Below are positions 17,159 to 24,995 of a DNA stretch of 64,000 nucleotides, in pieces. The first letter of the stretch is position 1, and every line of letters begins with the position of its first letter. The stretch covers positions 310,001 through 374,000 of the forward strand of contig JBKBNU010000001.1 in assembly GCA_046294845.1 (NCBI GenBank), in the 5' to 3' direction. The stretch comes from Micavibrio_C sp046294845. Lineage in GTDB: Bacteria > Pseudomonadota > Alphaproteobacteria > Micavibrionales > Micavibrionaceae. The notes under the pieces are model-generated. The model saw only the letters and a list, made by a program, of their open reading frames with translations, had not been told where the DNA came from and ran no database searches. Position numbers and translations under genes: made by a program.

Positions 17159-18289
17159 ATGAAAATTGATCCTGTAGCCTTAACCAAAGATCTTGTCCGC
17201 TGCCCCAGTATTACGCCCGAAGATGCCGGCGCACAGAATGTTTTGCGCGAGAAGCTCTCGGGTCTGGGGTTTGAATGTCAGGATTTGCCCTTCGGCAACA
17301 TCAAAAATTTATATGCCCGACGCGGAGCTGCCTTACCTCATATCTGCTTCTGTGGTCATACCGATGTTGTTCCACCGGGGGATCTTTCTCTTTGGCAGCA
17401 TGATCCTTTTGCCGCGACCGAAAGTGATGGCAAGATTTATGGTCGCGGGACAGCCGATATGAAAGCAAATATCGCCTGTTTTGTTGCCGCCACATCACGT
17501 TTTCTTGAGCAGCACCCCGATTTCAACGGCTCGATCAGCCTATTGATTACAGGCGATGAAGAAGCAGAAGCCATCAAAGGCACGGTTAAAGTATTGGCAT
17601 GGATGAAAGAGAATCAACAACTGGCCGACTTTTATCTGGTGGGCGAGCCCAGCAATCCAGAAGTGATCGGTGAAGAGATTAAAATTGGCCGCCGCGGCTC
17701 CCTGACAGGGACATTGACGGTCAAAGGTGTGCAAGGACACGTTGCCTATCCGGAACGGGCGCAGAACCCCTTACCAGCGCTCGTCACCCTTCTCAAGCTT
17801 CTAAATGATCATGTATTTGATAGCGGCACCGCGTTTTTCCCTGCAACCAATCTTGAAATAGTCAGCATTGATGTCGGCAACAAGGCCGATAACGTGATCC
17901 CCGCGAGCGGACAAGCGCGCTTTAATATTCGCTTCAATAATCTCTGGAACGCACAAACCCTTGAGCAGAAAATTCGTGATATTCTTGACCAAGCGCAAAT
18001 CCCTTACGATCTTATCGTTTCTTCAAATGCAGAAGCTTTCATGACGCAACCGGGACCGGAAAGTGCAGTTGTTGTGGGTGCTATTCAGGATGTCACAGGT
18101 TTAACCCCGCGCATGGCGACCGGCGGCGGCACATCGGATGCCCGCTTTGCCGCTGCTTATGGTCCTGTTATAGAATGCGGCCTGATCAACAAAACCATTC
18201 ATAAAGTTGATGAGTACGTCGATATTGCCGATATCGGGAAGTTGACCGCGATATACGAAAAAATTCTAATCCGTTATTTCGATCTTTAA
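17159..18289 (+). CDS. dapE: Succinyl-diaminopimelate desuccinylase
   Basis: 376 residues from ATG at 17159, against 375 in E. coli; an in-frame ATG at 17123 would add 12 unlikely residues. Dinuclear-zinc M20 peptidase-family enzyme releasing succinate from N-succinyl-LL-diaminopimelate. Visible: LVRCPSITPEDAG at the start, metal ligands in CFCGHTDVVPPGD and GRGTADMKAN, the general-base segment ITGDEEAEAIKGT, GEPSNP, and the dimerisation-loop GVQGHVAYPERAQNP. Its last four bases overlap the converging truA. Confidence 0.96.
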   Translation: MKIDPVALTKDLVRCPSITPEDAGAQNVLREKLSGLGFECQDLPFGNIKNLYARRGAALPHICFCGHTDVVPPGDLSLWQHDPFAATESDGKIYGRGTADMKANIACFVAATSRFLEQHPDFNGSISLLITGDEEAEAIKGTVKVLAWMKENQQLADFYLVGEPSNPEVIGEEIKIGRRGSLTGTLTVKGVQGHVAYPERAQNPLPALVTLLKLLNDHVFDSGTAFFPATNLEIVSIDVGNKADNVIPASGQARFNIRFNNLWNAQTLEQKIRDILDQAQIPYDLIVSSNAEAFMTQPGPESAVVVGAIQDVTGLTPRMATGGGTSDARFAAAYGPVIECGLINKTIHKVDEYVDIADIGKLTAIYEKILIRYFDL

Positions 18290-19071
18290 GATCGGGCCAG
18301 ATAATCAACCCGCACAAGGTATAATCCATCAGCAGGGGCGGTAGGACCACCCTTGGTCCGATCGCACGCCAGAAGCGCTGTTTTAATATCATCAGGCTGC
18401 CATTTTCCTTCCCCTACCAGCGCCAGCGTCCCCACCATGTTGCGGACCTGATGATGAAGGAAAGAACGTCCTTCGACATGGAAAGAGATTTCCTCTGTAC
18501 CCATGTCATCATAGTCATGAGTTTGTATATCGAGACGATCCAGTGTTTTCATCGGTGATTTGGCCTGACAATCACTGTCGCGGAATGTTGTAAAATCATG
18601 GTGACCCAATAAATGGACAGCCCCCGCACGCATCGCCTCGACATCAAGATTCTTCCATATCTGCCATGCGCGCCCGCGATCAAAAGTCAAAGGAGCAGAG
18701 CGGCAAATCACACGATAGATATATAATTTATTGGTAGCTGAAAAACGTGCATGAAAATCATCGGCGACAGCTTCAGCTTTCAGAATAGATACCGGCACAC
18801 CCCGCAAATGCGCATTCAGGGCCTTGGCTAGATTAAAGGCTGTTAGTTCACGATCACCATAATCAAGATCAAAATGGGCAACCTGCCCTTTGCCATGTAC
18901 GCCAGCATCGGTACGGCCCGCCACAAAAATGGTTATGTCTTGCTGACAAAAGCCCCGCAGGGCATCTTCGATAGCCTGCTGCACCGAAGGCACACCTTCT
19001 TCTTGCCTTTGCCATCCAGAAAAAGGGCGGCCATCATATTCGATGGTTATTTTCCAGCGTTGAGTTGTCAT
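18286..19071 (-). CDS. truA: tRNA pseudouridine synthase A
   Basis: 261 residues. Makes pseudouridine at positions 38-40 of the tRNA anticodon stem-loop. N-terminus KITIEYDGRPFSGWQRQ, catalytic Asp in AGRTDAGVHGKGQVAHFD (about 50-67), and FLHHQVRNMVGTLALVGEGK near the C-terminus are all family signatures. Converges with dapE, overlapping by four bases (TTAA shared by the two stops). Confidence 0.96.
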   Translation of the reverse strand: MTTQRWKITIEYDGRPFSGWQRQEEGVPSVQQAIEDALRGFCQQDITIFVAGRTDAGVHGKGQVAHFDLDYGDRELTAFNLAKALNAHLRGVPVSILKAEAVADDFHARFSATNKLYIYRVICRSAPLTFDRGRAWQIWKNLDVEAMRAGAVHLLGHHDFTTFRDSDCQAKSPMKTLDRLDIQTHDYDDMGTEEISFHVEGRSFLHHQVRNMVGTLALVGEGKWQPDDIKTALLACDRTKGGPTAPADGLYLVRVDYLARS

Positions 19072-19189
19072 AGAGCCGACATAAAGCTTTTTAGAGACTT
19101 GAGCAAGCCCCCAAAACAGGGTCTAATACAAAAAACAATGACGAGGCGATCCCATAAGAGGCTTGCCCGCACAGGGAGTAAGAAACTGC

Positions 19190-19969
19190 ATGAAACCAGA
19201 GAAAGGCGCACTGACCAGTGCGTTCCGGCGCGCCCGTGACATACTAAAGCCGGGTGTAACACTACCCGTCTTGCATGAAAAAACCCATGGCCAGACAGGG
19301 GCCCGTTTGGTTTTGGGAAAAATTGAACGCAAACCCAAGCCCGCAAGCGGCAGTTATGTTGTGGGCTGGCAAGCTGCCCTTGATGATGCGATGTGGTATT
19401 ATAAAAATTTCTATACCCAACGCGAAGCGTTAGCCTTTTTCAACAAGCAGTTTCCCCTTGGGCCGCCCATCAACGCTGTGTTCAAAGAAGACTCGCAAGT
19501 ACAAAAAGAATATGGATGGGAAAGTCGTTTCAGGCTGACAACCAAAAAGCTTAACCTGCAGCAAATGCGGGAGGTCACCACATCACTCTCCGAGATTTTC
19601 AACATGGCTGCTCCTGTTGTTGAATTAAAAGAAAAGAAAAAGAAAATTTACGCCGAAGCGGTCCTCTCGGAGAACAAAATCAATATGTATCGGAAAAATC
19701 TGGCTATCCTGCTGCATGAATTTGCGCATCTGGTGAATGACCAGATCAATCAGGATAAATGGGCTTGGCATGGTCCGGGATTTGTCCGCACCTATCTTTC
19801 TATTCTTTCTCTTTTTCCCGAGGTCGGGGATGTTGATTATTTCGAAGAACTCGCTCGTGATCAGGGATTATTGATTGCGAATGACAAGGATGTACCGGCC
19901 TGTGCCATCATCAAAGCCTGGCAATATCAGGCAGGCGGCCCGCCCAAAACCATGGAATCACCGATATAA
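19190..19969 (+). CDS. Putative zinc metallopeptidase (HExxH), family not assigned
   Basis: 259 residues from ATG at 19190, with GGGAG 11 bases upstream; a TTG at 19163 is less likely. A single zincin motif LHEFAHLVND is at 174-183 (H176, E177, H180), and a third ligand may be the His of the following AWHGPGFV. No signal peptide or membrane segment is seen, so it is probably cytosolic. The N-terminal half is basic with a folded aromatic region (VVGWQAALDDAMWYYKNFY). SprT-like or minigluzincin-like proteins use similar spacing, but I cannot assign it. It runs 43 bases into the converging fmt gene. Confidence 0.65.
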   Translation: MKPEKGALTSAFRRARDILKPGVTLPVLHEKTHGQTGARLVLGKIERKPKPASGSYVVGWQAALDDAMWYYKNFYTQREALAFFNKQFPLGPPINAVFKEDSQVQKEYGWESRFRLTTKKLNLQQMREVTTSLSEIFNMAAPVVELKEKKKKIYAEAVLSENKINMYRKNLAILLHEFAHLVNDQINQDKWAWHGPGFVRTYLSILSLFPEVGDVDYFEELARDQGLLIANDKDVPACAIIKAWQYQAGGPPKTMESPI

Positions 19970-20889
19970 CCCCCATTAATCGCCGCCGCTATATCCATGG
20001 GCTTGCTATTATCAGGTTGTATTTTTGCAAGCGCCAATACAGAGCCATCGCCGCAAGCTATATACCCTTTGCGATCAAGGACGGTGCCCGCTGCTTTATC
20101 GCTTGTAGTGTTGGCAACACCAGCCGCCAAAATTTTTAAACGTTGCCCTTTGGTATTATAAGTATAGACACTGGGCCAAGGATTAAGCGCACGAATCTGG
20201 CGATCAATCTCGTCGGCTGTTTGTTGCCAATTTACCAAACCATCTTCCTTGGTCAAAAGCGGCGCATAGGTCGAAAGAGCATCATCCTGAACTTCCAGAT
20301 ATGGTAGCGCTTTGTGACGGGCAATATCATCCAGTACTTCGACAACCATAGTTGCCCCCAGAGCACTCAACTCATCATGCAAACTCTGTGCTGTCGTTTC
20401 TGATCTAATCGCTATTGCCCGTCGCAAGATTACCGGTCCCGTATCAAGGCCTTCTTCCATCTTCATAATGCAGTTACCGCTCTCGCTATCACCCTTCCAG
20501 ATAGCATGCTGGATAGGAGAAGCCCCGCGCCAACGCGGCAAGAGCGAAGCATGAATATTCAAGCACCCATAAACAGGGGCTTCCAGTACTTCTTTTGGAA
20601 GGAGTAAGCCATAGGCCGCCACAACGGCCACATCAGGCTTTAGCAATATGAAATCCTTGCGAGCGGCTTCGTCTTTTCTGAGAGAGCGCGGGGTAAAAAC
20701 CGGAATATCGTGATGGGCCGCCACCTGATGCACGGGCGACATTTGCACTTGCTGGCCGCGACCCTTGGGTCGCGGGGGTTGTGAATAGACCGCAATTACA
20801 TCGTGACGGTCAATCAAGGATTCGAGGGCGGGGACCGAAAAATCCGGCGTGCCCATAAAAACAACTTTAAGCCTTGGGGTGGCACTCAC
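19927..20889 (-). CDS. fmt: Methionyl-tRNA formyltransferase
   Basis: 320 residues. Formylates initiator Met-tRNA using 10-formyl-THF. Visible: VVFMGTPDFSVPALE at the N-terminus, the catalytic block NIHASLLPRWRGASPIQHAI (about 108-127) with Asn, His and downstream Asp, and EEGLDTGPVI. C-terminal OB-fold-like tRNA-binding domain follows, with RALNPWPSVYTY. The start overlaps the def stop (ATGA), so def and fmt are translationally coupled, the usual pairing. Confidence 0.96.
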   Translation of the reverse strand: MSATPRLKVVFMGTPDFSVPALESLIDRHDVIAVYSQPPRPKGRGQQVQMSPVHQVAAHHDIPVFTPRSLRKDEAARKDFILLKPDVAVVAAYGLLLPKEVLEAPVYGCLNIHASLLPRWRGASPIQHAIWKGDSESGNCIMKMEEGLDTGPVILRRAIAIRSETTAQSLHDELSALGATMVVEVLDDIARHKALPYLEVQDDALSTYAPLLTKEDGLVNWQQTADEIDRQIRALNPWPSVYTYNTKGQRLKILAAGVANTTSDKAAGTVLDRKGYIACGDGSVLALAKIQPDNSKPMDIAAAINGGYIGDSMVLGGPPA

Positions 20890-21407
20890 AGAATTTCACC
20901 GTGCTTGCGCATTTTTTCGATGCGACGGACAATCATATCCCGTTTCAACTTGGAGATGTGATCAATAAACAAGATACCATCAAGATGATCCAGCTCATGC
21001 TGGACACAATGCGACATCAACCCTTCCGCTACAAGCTCTGACGGGTTGCCATTATAATCAAGATAAGAAAGCCGTACAGAAGCCGGACGTTCTACCTCGG
21101 CATATTGACCGGGGATGGACAAGCAACCCTCTTCCATCACACTGCGCTCATCCGAACGCCAGATGATTTGCGGGTTGACCACAAAGACCGGTTCGCGCTC
21201 GCCTCCCTCACGCGGGGACATATCCATGACAAAAATACGGTTCAGCAAATTCACCTGATTGGCAGCAAGGCCTATGCCATTGGCTTCGTACATGGTCTCC
21301 AACATACGGTCCATTTGCTGGCGCAGATCATCCGTGACCCCTGCCACAGCTTGTGCCTTGGTTTTCAGGGTAGGATGGGGGATATTAATAATTGAATAGA
21401 GGTCCAT
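20886..21407 (-). CDS. def: Peptide deformylase
   Basis: 173 residues from ATG at 21407. An in-frame extension to 21464 is rejected because it runs into rmuC and is not family-like. Metalloenzyme removing the N-formyl group from nascent proteins. All three motifs are present: GIGLAANQ (motif 1), EEGCLSIP with the metal-binding Cys (motif 2), and QHELDHLDG (motif 3). Four bases separate it from the rmuC stop and it overlaps fmt by four bases. Confidence 0.96.
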   Translation of the reverse strand: MDLYSIINIPHPTLKTKAQAVAGVTDDLRQQMDRMLETMYEANGIGLAANQVNLLNRIFVMDMSPREGGEREPVFVVNPQIIWRSDERSVMEEGCLSIPGQYAEVERPASVRLSYLDYNGNPSELVAEGLMSHCVQHELDHLDGILFIDHISKLKRDMIVRRIEKMRKHGEIL

Positions 21408-21411
21408 AATG

Positions 21412-22683
21412 TTATCCGTGTGAGCGATACTCTTCGACTGCGTCGTCTTTAGCATTGTCTTCACTGATTGACAACGGTGCCCCTGTCAGGGAACGGGGCA
21501 AAGCTTCAATGTAGGCTGGATCATCAAGTGTCTTGCCCGATGTCTGTACATGCATATCTTTAAGCTTGCGGGCGGCAGGCAAAACCATCCGCTCGAGAGA
21601 GCCCATAGCCTTGTTATAACCATCCAGTGCCTGCCCCAGCCCCTTGCCCGCCTTTTCAAGATGACTGCCGAAAGTGTAAAGGCGCTGATAAAGATCGGAG
21701 CCAATAGCCGAAATATTCTCGGCGTTTCGGGCAAGTTCTACCTGACGCCAGCTTAGGCCCACTACACGCAAGAGAGCCATCATCAAGGTGGGTGAAGCAA
21801 TGATAATCCGGTTCTCGGCAGCGAAATCAACTAATGTTGTATCCGCACGTAAGGCGGCGCTGAACAAATGTTCGGACGGGAGAAACAAAACAACAAAATC
21901 GGGCGATTGCAATTGTTCCCAGTAATTCTTGCTGCCCAGAGCCTTCACATGGGAACGCACCTGTGTTGCCAGATCGCTCAGGAGTTTTTTGTATTCCTCT
22001 TCCGGCATTTCTTCCTGCAGACGGTCGGCAAAATTATTGACGGGGGCCTTGGCGTCAATAACGATATTGAATCCATCCTGCAGACGGATCACGACATCGG
22101 GACGCATACGGCCTTCATCCGTATTCATATTCACTTGCGTATCGTAATGCACGCCCTTCATCAGACCTGCGTTATCGAGCAACCTTTCAAGAATATATTC
22201 ACCCCAACGCCCTTGGGCAGTAGGGCTGCGCAGGGCTCCGGAAAGTTTGGCTGTTTCACGGTGCAGGCTTTGCAGATCGTCGCGAATGGCCTTATCAGTC
22301 CCCTTAAGCTGCTCCACAGCGGCATTTAATTGCTGCAAATGCTCACCCACCGGGCGTACCATTTCTGAAATAGCTTTCTGGCGCTTATCCAGATCATGCA
22401 CATTATCACTTTGGGCCTGTTTCAGTTTTTCCTGCGCCAACAGCAAAAATTGCTCGTTGCTTTTTTGCAGGGCTTCTTGTGCTGTTTTGGCAAAAAGGCC
22501 ATCCAGTTCATCACGACCTGACTTCTCGGCTTCCAGTTGGGCTGCCAGTGCCGCGCGGGCACGTTCTGTCCTTAACAAGAGAGCCCCAGCCAAAACAAAG
22601 GTAAACAAAGCCCCGGCCAATCCCCCCATCATCAGGGAAGTGACATCCAAAGACGAAAATATCGATATTTGCGGATCTGCCAT
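21412..22683 (-). CDS. rmuC: DNA recombination protein RmuC homologue
   Basis: 423 residues from ATG at 22683 (AGAGAGG about 10 bases upstream). Residues 17-35 form a membrane anchor, followed by a long coiled coil (about 40-140), then the RmuC core with SPTAQGRWGEYILERLLDNAGL, the PD-(D/E)XK-like DVVIRLQDGFNIVIDAKAP stretch, and FLPSEHLFSAAL. RmuC limits inversions at short repeats in E. coli and has been linked to defence against foreign DNA; its nuclease activity is inferred from fold. First gene of the rmuC-def-fmt group, divergent from the pilin-like gene at 22720 with only 36 bases between. Confidence 0.93.
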   Translation of the reverse strand: MADPQISIFSSLDVTSLMMGGLAGALFTFVLAGALLLRTERARAALAAQLEAEKSGRDELDGLFAKTAQEALQKSNEQFLLLAQEKLKQAQSDNVHDLDKRQKAISEMVRPVGEHLQQLNAAVEQLKGTDKAIRDDLQSLHRETAKLSGALRSPTAQGRWGEYILERLLDNAGLMKGVHYDTQVNMNTDEGRMRPDVVIRLQDGFNIVIDAKAPVNNFADRLQEEMPEEEYKKLLSDLATQVRSHVKALGSKNYWEQLQSPDFVVLFLPSEHLFSAALRADTTLVDFAAENRIIIASPTLMMALLRVVGLSWRQVELARNAENISAIGSDLYQRLYTFGSHLEKAGKGLGQALDGYNKAMGSLERMVLPAARKLKDMHVQTSGKTLDDPAYIEALPRSLTGAPLSISEDNAKDDAVEEYRSHG

Positions 22684-22719
22684 TTTCAAAGCCTCTCTTT
22701 GGTGTAAAATAGGACGATG

Positions 22720-23448
22720 ATGAAAACAAGCAACAAATCAGAAGAATCAAAGGTTTTAGCGGTCCCCGAGGCCGGAAATGCCATGATTTACGTTTTGATT
22801 GCCATTGTCCTGTTTGCAGCCTTGAGTTTTATTGTTTCCCGTCAGAATGATAACAGCGAAACATCAACACTCGACCAGCACCGCGTAGAAATTATCGCCA
22901 CGCAAATCATTGAAACCTCGATGCAGCTGAAACAGGGTGTTGATCAAATGCTCTATGGCGGCACAGATCCCGATAATCTTGATTTCGTCACGCCGGATAC
23001 CGAACCCGCCTTTAGTGCCGGCACAACCCACATCAACAAGATTTTCCATCCTTCCGGCGGCGGAATCGTTCTCCAGCCCCTGCCTTCAGGATCAACCAAT
23101 CAGGTCTCGAATGATCCGCCTGCACAATGGTATATCGGGCGCTTCGTGAATATAGAATGGACCTCCTCTGCCGAAGAGGAAGTAATTATGACCGCACATC
23201 AGCTAACCCGCCAAGTCTGTGAGGCGATCAATTTGCGGCTTCTGGGGAATGCGGCCCCTCTGGTTACAACAGCCAACCCTCGCGATATTTTGGTCGATGA
23301 CAGTCTGCACGGTGGCGCCAATCCTGTGGAATGGACAACGGCTTTGTGCACATCGTGCGAGAATGTGATTGCCGCCTGTGTTCAGGGCCCTAGCGAAGTG
23401 CCGGGAGCAAACGTATATAGTTTTTACAGTATCGTTTTATCGCGGTAA
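22720..23448 (+). CDS. Pilin-like single-pass secreted protein, paralogue B
   Basis: 242 residues from the second ATG (22720), which has AGGACG at a better distance than the ATG at 22717. After a polar stretch of about 20 residues comes GNAMIYVLIAIVLFAALSF, nearly the same hydrophobic helix as in the 14501 gene. The C-terminal domain has few Cys (a CTSC pair near residue 208) and ends YSFYSIVLSR, again like paralogue A. The topology suggests an N-anchored, extracytoplasmic protein; processing by a prepilin peptidase is possible after the Gly but not proven. It converges with the transporter gene, overlapping by 12 bases. Confidence 0.68.
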   Translation: MKTSNKSEESKVLAVPEAGNAMIYVLIAIVLFAALSFIVSRQNDNSETSTLDQHRVEIIATQIIETSMQLKQGVDQMLYGGTDPDNLDFVTPDTEPAFSAGTTHINKIFHPSGGGIVLQPLPSGSTNQVSNDPPAQWYIGRFVNIEWTSSAEEEVIMTAHQLTRQVCEAINLRLLGNAAPLVTTANPRDILVDDSLHGGANPVEWTTALCTSCENVIAACVQGPSEVPGANVYSFYSIVLSR

Positions 23449-24345
23449 GAGCTTTAACCGCAGATGCTTCCAATAGGCCGAAATCTCGACCATCACAATC
23501 GCCAGCAGGATCAAGGCACATCCTGACCACGCCATCATATCCAGCCTTTCGTTCAAGAGCAAAACACCGGCTATAGCCGCAAAAACAGCCTCACTGGCAA
23601 GGATCAGGGCAGCATCGGCCGATGGCGTGTGCTGCTGGGCTACTGCCTGTAATGTATAGGCAATACCGCCAGAAACCAGACCGGCATAAAGAAGCTCTGG
23701 TGCGTTGCGGACAAACAAATCAAAACTGATATCTTCATAAACAAACGCCAGCAGCAGCCCGATAAAGGCGCATACGCCATACTGGATCACGGAATAAAGA
23801 AAGGGCCTTTGCGTTATCTGTACGATATAACCGATCACCACAACCTGAACAGCAAAGCTTCCGGCACATAAAATCACCAACATATCGCCCATCCGGAAAT
23901 CGGTCAGGGAAGCACCGTTCAATAACCATGTACCCAATACAGCTATAAAACAAAAGGGCAGAACCATAATGCCGGGGCGGCGCTTCATAAGAAGCCATGC
24001 GGCAAAAGGAACGCCCACGACATAAAGTCCCGTTAAAAATCCGGCATTGGTGATACTGGTATATTTGATGCCGACCTGTTGCAGGATGACACCGGCAACA
24101 AAACTTATACAGAGCAACCCCAGCCAGACAGGATGTATCTTGCGAGGTTTAGTGACCGCGTCAGCGCGGGGACGTTTTATTTCCCAGAGAGCAACAGGCA
24201 GGACAACAAGGAACGACAGAAGAAATCTGTAACCCACAAAACCGTAAGGACCCAGACCTTCCATACCCGTTTTCTGGGCCAGAAAGGCTGTACCCCAGAT
24301 AATAGCCGTCAAAAGGAGAAGGGCATCCGCCTGTAAGCGCGACAT
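23437..24345 (-). CDS. DMT-superfamily (EamA) inner-membrane transporter
   Basis: 302 residues, ten predicted membrane helices in two EamA repeats, the usual drug/metabolite transporter layout. Typical features are LLLTAIIWGTAFLAQKTGM at the N-terminus and the second-repeat ending LILASEAVFAAIAGVLLLNE. Substrate cannot be told from sequence; amino acids, purines and small metabolites are all known for the family. It starts 17 bases after the engB stop and is probably the last gene of the rpmH operon or a close follower. Confidence 0.88.
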   Translation of the reverse strand: MSRLQADALLLLTAIIWGTAFLAQKTGMEGLGPYGFVGYRFLLSFLVVLPVALWEIKRPRADAVTKPRKIHPVWLGLLCISFVAGVILQQVGIKYTSITNAGFLTGLYVVGVPFAAWLLMKRRPGIMVLPFCFIAVLGTWLLNGASLTDFRMGDMLVILCAGSFAVQVVVIGYIVQITQRPFLYSVIQYGVCAFIGLLLAFVYEDISFDLFVRNAPELLYAGLVSGGIAYTLQAVAQQHTPSADAALILASEAVFAAIAGVLLLNERLDMMAWSGCALILLAIVMVEISAYWKHLRLKLLPR

Positions 24346-24362
24346 AGGGAATAATCGACCTT

Positions 24363-24995
24363 CTAGCTACGGGCCAAATTCAGGGTGAGCGCGCGCAATT
24401 CGGGAATACCCAACCCCTCACGGGAACTGGTCAGGATAGGCTCAGGATAGGCCGCAGGGTGCCTTTTCAAAGTCGCCGTAACAGACTCCAGAACATCACT
24501 CATTTCACCCGCTTTTCCTTTATCGGCTTTGGTCAGGACCACGCGATAAGATACGGCGCATTCATCCATCATATTCATGATGTCTTCATCGCTATCTTTG
24601 AATCCATGGCGGGAATCAATCAGCAACAAAACATTTCTCAGGGTCTGGCGACCGCGCAGATAATCACGGATCAAGGAATCCCATTGCTTCTTTTGCGCTT
24701 TGGAAACCTTGGCATAACCGTAACCCGGCATATCAACCATGAAAAGATGGCCGCCCAGATCAAAAAAGTTAAGCTGTTGCGTACGGCCAGGGGTATCCGA
24801 AGTCCGCGCCAATGTTTTGCGCCCTGTGAGAGCATTAATCAACGAAGACTTACCAACATTCGAGCGTCCTGCGAACGCAATCTCCGGCAGCGTTGCCGGA
24901 GGCAACCCGTCAAGATTGTTAACAGCAGCAATAAAATCGCAAGGCCCTGCGAAAGCCTTGCGACCTGCTTCGAGTAATTCGGCATCATCCATCAT
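24363..24995 (-). CDS. engB: Ribosome biogenesis GTP-binding protein EngB (YihA/YsxC)
   Basis: 210 residues. TRAFAC GTPase needed for large-subunit assembly. G1 Walker A GRSNVGKSSLINAL (about 43-56), G2 TSDTPGRTQ, G3 DMPGYGYA, and G4 LTKADK are all intact. ATG at 24995 overlaps the yidC stop by four bases. The order yidC-engB is standard in alphaproteobacteria. Confidence 0.96.
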   Translation of the reverse strand: MMDDAELLEAGRKAFAGPCDFIAAVNNLDGLPPATLPEIAFAGRSNVGKSSLINALTGRKTLARTSDTPGRTQQLNFFDLGGHLFMVDMPGYGYAKVSKAQKKQWDSLIRDYLRGRQTLRNVLLLIDSRHGFKDSDEDIMNMMDECAVSYRVVLTKADKGKAGEMSDVLESVTATLKRHPAAYPEPILTSSREGLGIPELRALTLNLARS

